From positions 1,840,501 through 1,904,500 of the forward strand of contig NZ_CP129107.1 of assembly GCF_030406725.1 (NCBI RefSeq): DNA of 64,000 nucleotides, written 5' to 3'. Made by a program: the position numbers and the translations under genes. The stretch comes from Alteriqipengyuania flavescens (GTDB taxonomy: Bacteria > Pseudomonadota > Alphaproteobacteria > Sphingomonadales > Sphingomonadaceae). This document shows positions 27,755 through 35,433 of this stretch, one piece after another (position 1 is the stretch's first letter; every line of letters starts with the position of its first letter). The notes beneath the pieces were generated by a model that was not told the origin of the DNA, ran no database searches, and saw nothing but the letters and a program-made list of their open reading frames with translations.

Positions 27755-28354
27755 GTGCACCTGAGCGCCCCTGCCATCATCGTCGCCGCGCGGCCGCATG
27801 GCGAGACTGCGGTGATTGCCCGCATGCTGACGGAACAGGCCGGCCTCGTCGCCGCCTACATCGCCGGCGGTCGCGGGCGGCAGCTTCGCCCCGTCGTGAT
27901 CCCCGGCAATGTCGTGGCGGCGGAAATCCGCGCGAAGTCGGCCGGCCAGCTGCCCTATGCGCGGCTGGAACTGGTCGAGAGCCGCGGCCCGTATCTCACC
28001 GAGCCGCTGCCGGCCGCTGCAATCGGCTGGGCGACCTCTCTCACCGCCGCATCCCTGCCGGAGCTCGAAGCCTATCCGGAGCTTTACGAGGCGCTCGGCG
28101 CGCTGTTGGCCGCGATCTGCAATGCGGGCGCGGCGCGCGAGTGGCTGCGCGCCATCGTCGCCTATGAAGTGCTGGTGCTGCGCGCGCTCGGATTCGGCGG
28201 GGGCGCGCCGCCGCAGGGCGAAACGCGGGAAGGGCTGGTCGCGCGCTTCCGCGAGCAGCGCAAGCCGCTCGCCCGGCATATCTTTACCGACCGGCGCGGC
28301 GACATACTGGCCGCCCGCGACCTGTTGGCAGAGCGGCTGGCGAAGCTGGTTTAG
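27755..28354 (+). CDS. recO: DNA repair protein RecO
   Basis: This is a 199-residue RecFOR-pathway protein. The N-terminal OB-fold shows IIVAARPHGETAVIARMLTEQAGLVAAYIAGGRGR, and the C-terminal region is helical without the zinc Cys pairs seen in some homologues. It loads RecA onto SSB-coated single strands. A GTG start at 27755 is used; no in-frame ATG fits better. It is shorter than the ~240 residues of many relatives. The stop overlaps the stop region of the convergent mannosyltransferase gene by four bases. Confidence 0.88.
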   Translation: MHLSAPAIIVAARPHGETAVIARMLTEQAGLVAAYIAGGRGRQLRPVVIPGNVVAAEIRAKSAGQLPYARLELVESRGPYLTEPLPAAAIGWATSLTAASLPELEAYPELYEALGALLAAICNAGAAREWLRAIVAYEVLVLRALGFGGGAPPQGETREGLVARFREQRKPLARHIFTDRRGDILAARDLLAERLAKLV

Positions 28355-29622
28355 GCCCAGCTCTTGAGCCAGGTGTAATCCTCGAAGCTGCGCTCCCCCT
28401 CCAGCGCGGCGGCGCTCAGGGCGGGCCAGAAATAGGCGAACATCAGCGCGCTGATCGCGAGGATGGCGGCCGCAAGCCATTTCCACCCGCGCTGCCGCAT
28501 CGCGTCGAGCCACAACGCCATGCAGCCCATCAGGAGCGTGTGCGGCACAAGGTAGTGGTAATAGAACTGGATGGGTTTGGTGGCGACGATCCAGAACCCG
28601 ATGCTGACCGCATAAAGCACCGCTAGCGCGAGCGCGGCGCGATTGCCTTTCCAGCCTGCCCACGCGCACCAGCCGAAGCCGATCAGCCCGACCAGCGAAC
28701 TGAACGGATTGCCCAGCAGCACCACCGCGCGCTGCGCCCCGTCGACATTCTCGTAGAGGTACCAGATCGCGCGCCAGTTCCCGACCCACTGGTACCACAC
28801 GCTTTGGTAGGGATGCGGCTCGATCACCTGTCCCTGCAGGTCGAGCATGTCCCACTGCAGCGAGACCAGGTCGGTGAGGCCGAGCGCGTAATTGTCATAG
28901 ACGAGGTAGGGCCAGAAGCTGGCGAAATAGGTCAGCAGCGGCACCGCGCCGAGCCACAGTCCGGCCTCCAGCAGCGAGATGCCCGGCACCGGCGCGCCGC
29001 GGCGGCAGGTGAGGATGTTGCCGTGATAATGCATGGCCCGGACGGCGAGGAAGGCGAGGCCCGGCACCGGCATCAGCGCCAGCACGCTCCATTTCGTGCC
29101 CATGGAAAGGCCCATGAAGACACCCGCGAGCGCCAGCCGCCACCGCGCCGTCTCCGCCTCCCGAACCGCTGCGGCGATCTGCCACAAGCCCAGCAGCAGG
29201 AAACCGATCATGAAGCTGTCGAGCATGGCAATCCGGGCGTGGATCACCAGCGGGAAACCGGTCGCGAGCAAGATGCCGAAGGCGACGGTGGCGAAGCGAG
29301 AACAGCTGGCGAACCACATGGCCCGCAGGCCTGCGAAGAAGCCGATCACGCCGAACAGCGCGGCCATGACGCGCCAGCCGAAGGGATCGTCGCCGAACAA
29401 CCAGATGCCGAGCGCGATCAGCTGCTTGCCGACCATCGGGTGCTCGACATTGGCCGGTCCCGACAGCTCCATCAGCGTGCGCGCGGCGGGCACGTAATGG
29501 ACCTCGTCGAACATGATGATGCCGGGGATGGCGAGCCGGGTGAAGCACAGTGCGGCGAAGCCGGCGGTGAGCAGCAGGCTCCAGCCGATCGGATCGCGGG
29601 GATGGGCCGGTGCGTGCGACAT
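28351..29622 (-). CDS. Dolichyl-phosphate-mannose--protein mannosyltransferase-like (PMT/GT39) membrane enzyme
   Basis: This is a 423-residue polytopic glycosyltransferase. The first large periplasmic loop begins with MFDEVHYVPAARTLMELSG, containing the catalytic Asp-Glu of PMT-type GT-C enzymes, and NVEHPMVGKQLIALGIWLFG follows. About ten helices are visible, ending in MLMGCMALWLDAMR and AAAILAISALMFAYF. It probably transfers mannose or another sugar from a lipid carrier to an exported protein or glycolipid. Immediately upstream of its ATG lies a tandem repeat of hairpins. Confidence 0.85.
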   Translation of the reverse strand: MSHAPAHPRDPIGWSLLLTAGFAALCFTRLAIPGIIMFDEVHYVPAARTLMELSGPANVEHPMVGKQLIALGIWLFGDDPFGWRVMAALFGVIGFFAGLRAMWFASCSRFATVAFGILLATGFPLVIHARIAMLDSFMIGFLLLGLWQIAAAVREAETARWRLALAGVFMGLSMGTKWSVLALMPVPGLAFLAVRAMHYHGNILTCRRGAPVPGISLLEAGLWLGAVPLLTYFASFWPYLVYDNYALGLTDLVSLQWDMLDLQGQVIEPHPYQSVWYQWVGNWRAIWYLYENVDGAQRAVVLLGNPFSSLVGLIGFGWCAWAGWKGNRAALALAVLYAVSIGFWIVATKPIQFYYHYLVPHTLLMGCMALWLDAMRQRGWKWLAAAILAISALMFAYFWPALSAAALEGERSFEDYTWLKSWA

Positions 29623-29623
29623 C

Positions 29624-29739
29624 GGCGCGCAGGCTTAGCAGCGCGCCGACGAGGTGCAAGGGGTCAGGGGGCGCGCAGGCTTAGCAGCGCGCCGACGACG
29701 TGCAAGGGGCCAGGGGGCGCGCAGGCCAAGCAGAGCGCC
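29624..29739. repeat. Tandem 46-bp repeat, 2.5 copies, each with an internal hairpin
   Basis: Two 46-bp copies (29624-29669, 29670-29715) differ at only two positions, and a third partial, degenerate copy runs to 29739. Each full unit contains GGCGCGC and GCGCGCC arms around a 10-base loop, able to form a stem-loop. The array starts two bases upstream of the mannosyltransferase ATG, so it would be the 5' leader of that gene. Confidence 0.9.
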
Positions 29740-29824
29740 AATGGTTTGTACGGGCCGACCGCGTGCTGGCCGCGCCGCTCGCCTGATTGCCAAGCGCGCG
29801 CGCCTGCCATAGGGCGCGAAGGCG

Positions 29825-31030
29825 ATGAAGAAGACCACCGGAACGGACCGCGCGACAACGCGCAACTGGCGCCCCGCAACGCAGGCCGTGCGCGGCGGCA
29901 CGTGGCGCAGCGAACATGGCGAGACGAGCGAGGCGCTGTTCCTCACCTCCGGCTATACCTACGACGATGCCGCCACGGTCGCGGCGCGCTTTGCGGGCGA
30001 CGAGCCGGGCATGACCTATTCGCGCCTGCAGAACCCGACTGTGGCGATGCTGGAAGAACGCATCGCGCTGATGGAAGGGGCGGAGGCCTGCCGCACGCAG
30101 GCGAGCGGGATGGCGGCGATGACCGCGGCGCTGCTTTGCCAGCTGGAGACCGGCGACCACGTCGTCGCGGCGAAAGCGGCGTTCGGTTCGTGCCGCTGGC
30201 TGGTCGACCAGCTGCTGCCGAAATTCGGCATCGAGACCTCCGTGATCGACAGCGCCGACAACGATGCGTGGGAGGCCGCGATCCGCCCGAACACCAAGGT
30301 GTTCTTCTTCGAAACCCCGGCCAATCCCACGCTCGACGTGGTGGACCTCGCCCATGTCTGCGCGGTGGCGGAGGCGCACGGCATCGTCACGGTGGTCGAC
30401 AACGCCTTTGCCAGCCCTGCCTTGCAGCGGCCGATGGAATTCGGCGCGGACGTTGTCGCCTACAGCGCGACGAAGCTGATGGACGGGCAGGGCCGCGTGC
30501 TCGCCGGCGCGGTGTGCGGGACGGAAGAGTGGATCACCGAAACACTGCTGCCGTTCCAGCGCAACACCGGGCCGAACCTGTCGCCCTTCAACGCGTGGGT
30601 CGTCCACAAGGGGCTGGAAACGCTCGACATGCGCGCCCGGCGGCAGAGCGAAAATGCGGTCGAGCTCGGCCGTTTCATCGAAGGCCGCGTGGCGGGAATG
30701 CGCCATCCGGGCCTTCCCAGCCATCCGCGCCACGAATTGGCGATGAAGCAGATGGTCGCGACCGGGCCGATCTTCGCCTTCGACGTGGCCGACCGGGCCC
30801 AGGCCTTCGCGCTGCTGGATGCGCTGGAACTGGTCGATATCTCGAACAATATCGGCGATGCGCGCAGCCTGATGTGCCATCCCGCCAGCACCACCCATGC
30901 CAACATGAGCGAGGACGCGCGCGAGGACATGGGCGTGACGGAAGGCCTGCTGCGGATCAACGTCGGGCTGGAAGATATCGAGGACCTGAAGGAAGACCTC
31001 GACCGGGCGCTGGCGAAAGCGGGGCTCTGA
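29825..31030 (+). CDS. metZ: O-succinylhomoserine sulfhydrylase
   Basis: This is a 401-residue gamma-family PLP enzyme (Cys/Met metabolism). SYGSRL-type regions are represented by TYSRLQNPTVAMLEERIALMEG. AYSATKLMDGQGRVLAGAV carries the PLP lysine (about Lys217), and HPGLPSHPRHELAMKQM and SLMCHPASTTHANM are conserved. MetZ uses sulfide directly to make homocysteine from O-succinylhomoserine. The leader between the tandem repeat and the start shows no recognisable SAM riboswitch. Confidence 0.93.
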   Translation: MKKTTGTDRATTRNWRPATQAVRGGTWRSEHGETSEALFLTSGYTYDDAATVAARFAGDEPGMTYSRLQNPTVAMLEERIALMEGAEACRTQASGMAAMTAALLCQLETGDHVVAAKAAFGSCRWLVDQLLPKFGIETSVIDSADNDAWEAAIRPNTKVFFFETPANPTLDVVDLAHVCAVAEAHGIVTVVDNAFASPALQRPMEFGADVVAYSATKLMDGQGRVLAGAVCGTEEWITETLLPFQRNTGPNLSPFNAWVVHKGLETLDMRARRQSENAVELGRFIEGRVAGMRHPGLPSHPRHELAMKQMVATGPIFAFDVADRAQAFALLDALELVDISNNIGDARSLMCHPASTTHANMSEDAREDMGVTEGLLRINVGLEDIEDLKEDLDRALAKAGL

Positions 31031-31051
31031 CGCCCCGCCCCGCGCAGTTTG

Positions 31052-31141
31052 TCAGCGCTTGCCCATCATCAGCTGGTACAGGCACACGCACAGCATGGCA
31101 TAGCTTTTCAGGAAGCTGTGGGCGCGGGCCATCTGTGTCAT
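31052..31141 (-). CDS. Possible 29-residue small protein
   Basis: This is a short reading frame, MTQMARAHSFLKSYAMLCVC followed by LYQLMMGKR, preceded at ideal spacing by AGGAG (seven bases before the ATG). It has a basic amphipathic start, a short hydrophobic middle with two cysteines and a basic end. It lies downstream of the pilus genes, after their terminator-like hairpin, and is convergent with metZ. I do not recognise the family; evidence is the ribosome site and plausible composition only. Confidence 0.4.
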   Translation of the reverse strand: MTQMARAHSFLKSYAMLCVCLYQLMMGKR

Positions 31142-31177
31142 TCGTGTTCTCCTGTTAGACTGAAATTAACCATGAAA

Positions 31178-31196
31178 CCGCCCGGGAAACGGGCGG
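31178..31196 (-). terminator. Hairpin after the TadE/TadG genes
   Basis: CCGCCCG (31178-31184) and CGGGCGG (31190-31196) form a 7-bp GC stem with a GGAAA loop, just past the stop of the last pilus gene. On the minus strand it is followed by a short T-rich stretch (GGTTTCATGG). It is a plausible intrinsic terminator for the pilus transcript, though the T-run is weak. Confidence 0.55.
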
Positions 31197-31201
31197 GGGC
31201 G

Positions 31202-31600
31202 TCAGGTGGGAAGCCAGGATTGCCGGGTTTCTTCGAGCTTGATCGCGGGGATCGGGGCGAAGGGGATGACCGGCGTCATTTCGTATTTCATCGTCACCCG
31301 GCCGTATGTGGCAGCGCCGGACGTGCCCTTGGTATAGGTGACCGATTTCACGCCCTTGGGATCGATGCCGACCAGCGCGGCCTTGGTCGCGTCGGTGATT
31401 TCGGTGTCGGTCGCGTCCCAGTCCACCTTGGCCAGGCGGATCCCTTCTCCCAGCGCGTGGCGCATCGCGCCGTTCGCGTGCAGGACCATGCCGAACTGCA
31501 GGATGCCGATCATGATCGTCACCAGCACGGGAATGGCAAAGGCGTATTCGACGCCGAGCGAGCCGTTTTCGTCGCGGCGGAGGCGGGGCAGCACGCTCAC
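31202..31600 (-). CDS. TadE-like pilus assembly protein
   Basis: This is a 132-residue protein with the TadE pattern: a basic leader ending in Arg-Arg-Asp-Glu-Asn-Gly, then GSLGVEYAFAIPVLVTIMIG, a Glu-containing hydrophobic segment typical of prepilin-like TadE/TadF proteins. The rest is a soluble domain. GTG start overlapping the upstream stop (GTGA). Probably a minor pseudopilin of a Flp/Tad-type pilus or surface assembly. Last of a three-gene set (TadG-like, TadE-like, this gene); no tadA or flp gene is in this window. Confidence 0.82.
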   Translation of the reverse strand: MSVLPRLRRDENGSLGVEYAFAIPVLVTIMIGILQFGMVLHANGAMRHALGEGIRLAKVDWDATDTEITDATKAALVGIDPKGVKSVTYTKGTSGAATYGRVTMKYEMTPVIPFAPIPAIKLEETRQSWLPT

Positions 31601-32091
31601 TGGAAGCGCACCACGCTGTCGCCGACCACGCTGACGCTGGTAGTCGAGCCTTCCTGCCTGCTGGCGCCGAAATTGGCGAAGGCCTTCCAGTTGAACTGCG
31701 TCTTCACCGCGCGCGTGATGGCGATGCTGGCGAAGCGGGCCTGGGCCTGGCCGGCGGGGCAGACGGTGTTGAAATCGGTCTGCTTTACGCCGTTGCATTC
31801 GAGGAACAGCTCGACCGTCACGTCCTTAGCCGGAACGCCCGCGGCTGCGGCCGCTTCGGTAATAAGGTAGCTGCCGTTGTTGCTGGTCGGGCGGCGCGAC
31901 AGGGCGAAGTCGGTGGTGCGCTGCGCCGCCTGTTCGAGGTCGATCTTCGCGGAGACTAGGCGCGAGACATCGACCATGCCGAGGCACAGGAGCATCAGGA
32001 TCGGCGCGACGAGCGCCAGTTCCAGCAGGCCGACGCCCGCTTCGTCCCGGCGCAGGCGGCGCAGCAGGGGGGTCAGGGTAAGCTTCGTCAT
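31597..32091 (-). CDS. TadE/TadF-like pilus assembly protein
   Basis: This is a 164-residue protein. MTKLTLTPLLRRLRRDEAGV is the basic leader, and GLLELALVAPILMLLCLGMVDV is the conserved Glu-containing hydrophobic helix of TadE-type pseudopilins. A soluble domain follows with two cysteines (FLECNG, FNTVCPAG) that could form a disulfide. It starts 6 bases after the TadG-like stop and its own stop overlaps the next gene, so the set is translationally coupled. Confidence 0.85.
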   Translation of the reverse strand: MTKLTLTPLLRRLRRDEAGVGLLELALVAPILMLLCLGMVDVSRLVSAKIDLEQAAQRTTDFALSRRPTSNNGSYLITEAAAAAGVPAKDVTVELFLECNGVKQTDFNTVCPAGQAQARFASIAITRAVKTQFNWKAFANFGASRQEGSTTSVSVVGDSVVRFQ

Positions 32092-32096
32092 GGCGT

Positions 32097-33344
32097 TTAC
32101 TCCACCACCCGGATGACACGGGCGGCCCGGTCGTAATCGTCGTAATCGCTGCTGCACTGGTTGCGAACCTTGCCGCTGCCGGTCATTTCGATCCGGTAGG
32201 TGACCAGCATCAGGCACTTGGAATCGTGGTTCGATCCGCCGTTGAACTTCATTTCGCCCATCGGGAAATAGACGATCCCGTCGAGCAGCATGTCCGCCCC
32301 GCCGTTGATCGTGTTCCCCGTCGTGAACGCGGCGGGATCCTGGTAGAACAGGATGTTGGCCCAGGTCGCATCGACGCTGGAATCGGGCGCGGCAAGGTCG
32401 ACCTCTGCGCCTGCCGAAATGTCCAGCGTGGCGATCTTGCTGCCCGGACCGGTCAGGACGAAAGTGACGTCGGTACCGGTGACCTCCGCCTGCGAATTCA
32501 GCTTCAGACCGCCGCCGTCGATGATGTAGACGCCGGGATCGAAATGGACCGTCCCGCGGATCGTCAGCCCGTTGCAATAGCGGCCCGGAACAAGCGTTAC
32601 GGTCTCGCTCGGCTTCACGGCCTTGTTGTTGAACAAGCAGCTGGCAGGCGATGCCGGCGGCTGCAGCATGCGCGAGGCGAGCGGGTCCGTCACCGGCTGG
32701 CCATAGGGGATCAGCGTGGTGCCCGGATCTATGTTGTCGTTATTGCCCACATTGATGCCGCCGCGGGCCGAAATCGGGTTGGCGCGCAGCTTGCTCGAAC
32801 CCGTGATGTCGACCGAGGCGTTGAAGGCGGAGTTCGAGATGACGCCGCAGCCGAAGTCGAGATCGGCATCGCCGCCCACGTCCACGCCCTTGCCGCTCGG
32901 CGCCAGCGCATAGACGCAGTTCTCGCCGTCGTTGATGCTGGCCGCGACGGAGCGCACGCGGATGCTGGGCGCGGCGTTCAGGAACAGGCTGGAGAAGGGC
33001 AGGCGCTGCGTGGTGGTGGCGACCACTTCCACGGCCAGCGTGTTGTCCTTCCAGCTGCCCGAAGTCGGCGGGTTCGTCATGCTGACGATCGAATAGGCGG
33101 TGTTGGCGGTGCGCTTCAGCTCGCTTTCGGCGGCGGTTTTCCATCCGGCGCCCTGGCTCTGGTTGAGCGCACCGGCGAGGGCGGAACTGTCGACCGCCTG
33201 CTGCATCTGGCGCTTCCACAGGTACCACTTCACGGTATCGACGCCTATGCCGGCCGCCCCGACCATCGCCATCGTGCCCGCACCGGCAATCACCAGCACG
33301 TTGCCGCTTGTATCGCTTTTCAACTTCTGCAGTAGTCCAGTCAT
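32097..33344 (-). CDS. TadG-like pilus assembly protein
   Basis: This is a 415-residue protein. KLKSDTSGNVLVIAGAGTMA and MVGAAGIGVDTVKWYLWKRQM match the N-terminal TadG/TadE-like (DUF2134-type) segment: membrane helix followed by a D-x-x-x-W/Y-x-x-x-R/K-x-x-M-Q-x-A-x-D-x-A-A-L-A-G motif (QQAVDSSALAGAL). The long C-terminal part is beta-rich and repetitive, as in secreted or surface pilus-associated proteins. First of the three Tad-type genes, transcribed away from apaG. Confidence 0.86.
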   Translation of the reverse strand: MTGLLQKLKSDTSGNVLVIAGAGTMAMVGAAGIGVDTVKWYLWKRQMQQAVDSSALAGALNQSQGAGWKTAAESELKRTANTAYSIVSMTNPPTSGSWKDNTLAVEVVATTTQRLPFSSLFLNAAPSIRVRSVAASINDGENCVYALAPSGKGVDVGGDADLDFGCGVISNSAFNASVDITGSSKLRANPISARGGINVGNNDNIDPGTTLIPYGQPVTDPLASRMLQPPASPASCLFNNKAVKPSETVTLVPGRYCNGLTIRGTVHFDPGVYIIDGGGLKLNSQAEVTGTDVTFVLTGPGSKIATLDISAGAEVDLAAPDSSVDATWANILFYQDPAAFTTGNTINGGADMLLDGIVYFPMGEMKFNGGSNHDSKCLMLVTYRIEMTGSGKVRNQCSSDYDDYDRAARVIRVVE

Positions 33345-33524
33345 TGGATCGGACCCCCGATGCCTAATTCCAGGTGAAATTGCCCCCCAGCTGTTAACGG
33401 ATGTAAAGCTTTCGCGGTTTGCGAGATTTTAACCATGCCGGGCGGCGGAAGCGGGTTGGCGATCAGTCGGCGAAAACTCGCCCCGCGCCCTTGCGGCATC
33501 GGGTGCGGGGCCTAGATTGAACCC

Positions 33525-33926
33525 ATGATGCAAGCCTTCTTCCAGCACGCCGCGATTACCGAGGGCATCACCGTGCGCGTGGCGGTGAATTTCATGCCCG
33601 AACAGTCGGAGCCGGAGAACGGCCGCTGGTTCTGGGTCTATCACATCCGCATCGAGAACGGGTCGGACGACACTGTCCAGCTGCTATCCCGCCACTGGCG
33701 CATCACCGATGCGCGCGGGATGGTGAACCATGTCGATGGCGAAGGCGTGGTCGGGGAAACCCCGGTGCTGGAGCCGGGGCAGACGCACGACTACGTCTCC
33801 GGCTGCCCGCTGACAACGCCCTATGGCAACATGGAAGGCTTTTACACCTTCGCGCGCCGCGCGGGCGAGCCGCTGGAAGTGCGCATTCCCTTCTTCCCGC
33901 TGAGCGCGCCGGCTGAAGCGCAGTAG
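33525..33926 (+). CDS. apaG: ApaG protein
   Basis: This is a 133-residue fibronectin-III-like protein of the ApaG family. The core GRWFWVYHIRIENGSDDTVQ, then LLSRHWRITDARG, VVGETPVLEPGQ and YVSGCPLTTPYGNMEGFY, is near-canonical. ApaG is linked to Co2+/Mg2+ sensitivity and to diadenosine tetraphosphate metabolism, but its molecular function is not settled. The stop is only 4 bases from the stop of the convergent Ppx/GppA gene. Confidence 0.96.
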   Translation: MMQAFFQHAAITEGITVRVAVNFMPEQSEPENGRWFWVYHIRIENGSDDTVQLLSRHWRITDARGMVNHVDGEGVVGETPVLEPGQTHDYVSGCPLTTPYGNMEGFYTFARRAGEPLEVRIPFFPLSAPAEAQ

Positions 33927-33930
33927 CGCG

Positions 33931-35433
33931 TCAGCGTGTGACCGGGGCGATCTCCAGCCTCGGTTCCAGCGCCATCCATTCCGCCAGCGCGGTAAGGTCC
34001 GCGACGATCCCGTCGCTCGCCAGCGCGGCCTTGGCGGGATCGAGCGTCATCACCAGCGCGCCGTCCTTCGCATCCAGCGCGCTTTCCGACAGCGAAACGC
34101 GCGACGCGGCGCTCAGCCGATAGCCGAGCCGCAGGCCGAGGCCCCAGGCGGTCGCCTCGCGCAGGTCCTCCTCGCTCGCCAGCGCATCCAGCTCCTTTGG
34201 CCAGCTAGTCTTGCCGCAGCTCGCCAGCAGTGCGGCGGCGAGCATGGCGCGTTCGCGCGGCGTCACGCCGACCCAGCGCTTGTCGAGCGCCCATTCGACC
34301 GCGTGGCGATAGCGCAGGTTCGGCTCCACCCGGCGTAGCGCGATGGCGAGCATGGCGGCGGCGAAGCGCAGCCGTTCGTGCCCCTTGCCCGGGCTGCGCG
34401 CGGTATCGACGCTCCACGCGGCGAGCAGCGACCCGTCGGTCACCACTTCCTTCCCGCCGGAAAAGCTCGCCGTGCCCGAAATGAGCGGGTCCTTCACCTT
34501 GCGATGCGGTTCCAGCCGGTCGTAGAGCAATCCTTCGCGCAGGCCCCAGCTGGAGAACACCAGCCGGTCGGGCTTCAGTTCGGCCAGCATCGCGCGCAGC
34601 AGCGCCGCGGCATCGGGCAGCATTTCGGAGCGCATGGAAGAGATGCCCGAAATGTCGGACAGCTTGTCCGGCGACTTGCCCGTCACCCGTTTCGCCAGCT
34701 TTTCCGCACGCGCGCTATCGAGGATATAGCCGTGCGGATCGGTCAGCGGGGTCTTCTCGTCGCGCATGGCATAGGCGGCAAAGGCGCGCCACGTGCCGCC
34801 GACCATGTAGAGCGTCTGCCCCTGTTCCAGCTCTGCGCTGGCGGGCTTCAGCATCGTGCGTAGCCGGCGATGGAAATCCGGCCCTGCATCGCGGCGCAGG
34901 GCGGGCAGGCGCAGCGTGCCGAGCGGCAGGCTGTGCCCGCCGTGGCACTCCCCATCGGCAATCCGCACCAGCTCAAGGCTGCCGCCGCCGATGTCGGCCA
35001 CCGTGCCTTTCGCGCCCGGAAAGGCGCCGATCGCGCCCATGGCGGACACGCGCGCTTCCTCCTCGCCCGGCAGGACCTCAGGGTCGAGGCCGAGGGCGCG
35101 GACCCGTTCGATGAAGGCGGGGCCGTTACCCGCCTCGCGCGCGGCGGCGGTGGCGACGGTCTGCACGTCCTCCACGCCGAGCCCGTCCACCAGCATGGCA
35201 TAACGGGCAAGCGCGCCGAGCGCTTCGGCGGAGGCGTGTTCGGGGATAGATCCGGTAGCCGAAAGATCCTGCCCCAGTCGCGCGGCGACCTTCTCGTTCC
35301 ACACCGGCAAAGGCGCGCGGCGCGGCCCGTCGTAAACCACGAGGCGCACGGTGTTGGAACCGATGTCAATGACCGCCCGCGGGTTGGAATCCTGCCGCCG
35401 CCCACGCGCCGATTGCGTGCGGAACCCGCTCAC
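33931..35433 (-). CDS. Ppx/GppA family exopolyphosphatase
   Basis: This is a 500-residue member of the actin/HSP70-like ASKHA phosphatases. AVIDIGSNTVRLVVYDG is the phosphate 1 loop, AVATAAAREA-like TVATAAAREAGNG and GTVADIGGGSLELVRI the later loops. It hydrolyses polyphosphate and/or pppGpp. It overlaps the ppk1 stop by four bases, so synthesis and breakdown of polyphosphate are encoded together, a common pairing in alphaproteobacteria. Whether it is a Ppx or GppA cannot be decided from motifs alone. Confidence 0.9.
   Translation of the reverse strand: MSGFRTQSARGRRQDSNPRAVIDIGSNTVRLVVYDGPRRAPLPVWNEKVAARLGQDLSATGSIPEHASAEALGALARYAMLVDGLGVEDVQTVATAAAREAGNGPAFIERVRALGLDPEVLPGEEEARVSAMGAIGAFPGAKGTVADIGGGSLELVRIADGECHGGHSLPLGTLRLPALRRDAGPDFHRRLRTMLKPASAELEQGQTLYMVGGTWRAFAAYAMRDEKTPLTDPHGYILDSARAEKLAKRVTGKSPDKLSDISGISSMRSEMLPDAAALLRAMLAELKPDRLVFSSWGLREGLLYDRLEPHRKVKDPLISGTASFSGGKEVVTDGSLLAAWSVDTARSPGKGHERLRFAAAMLAIALRRVEPNLRYRHAVEWALDKRWVGVTPRERAMLAAALLASCGKTSWPKELDALASEEDLREATAWGLGLRLGYRLSAASRVSLSESALDAKDGALVMTLDPAKAALASDGIVADLTALAEWMALEPRLEIAPVTR

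Noticed and set aside
29624-29739. CRISPR array
   Set aside because: Direct tandem repeats have no spacers and no cas genes are present.
29740-29824. SAM riboswitch before metZ
   Set aside because: The leader is short and shows no recognisable SAM-I or SAM-II core.
28804-31158. Long open frame on the plus strand across the mannosyltransferase and metZ
   Set aside because: Arg/Gly-rich shadow of two well-supported genes in other frames.
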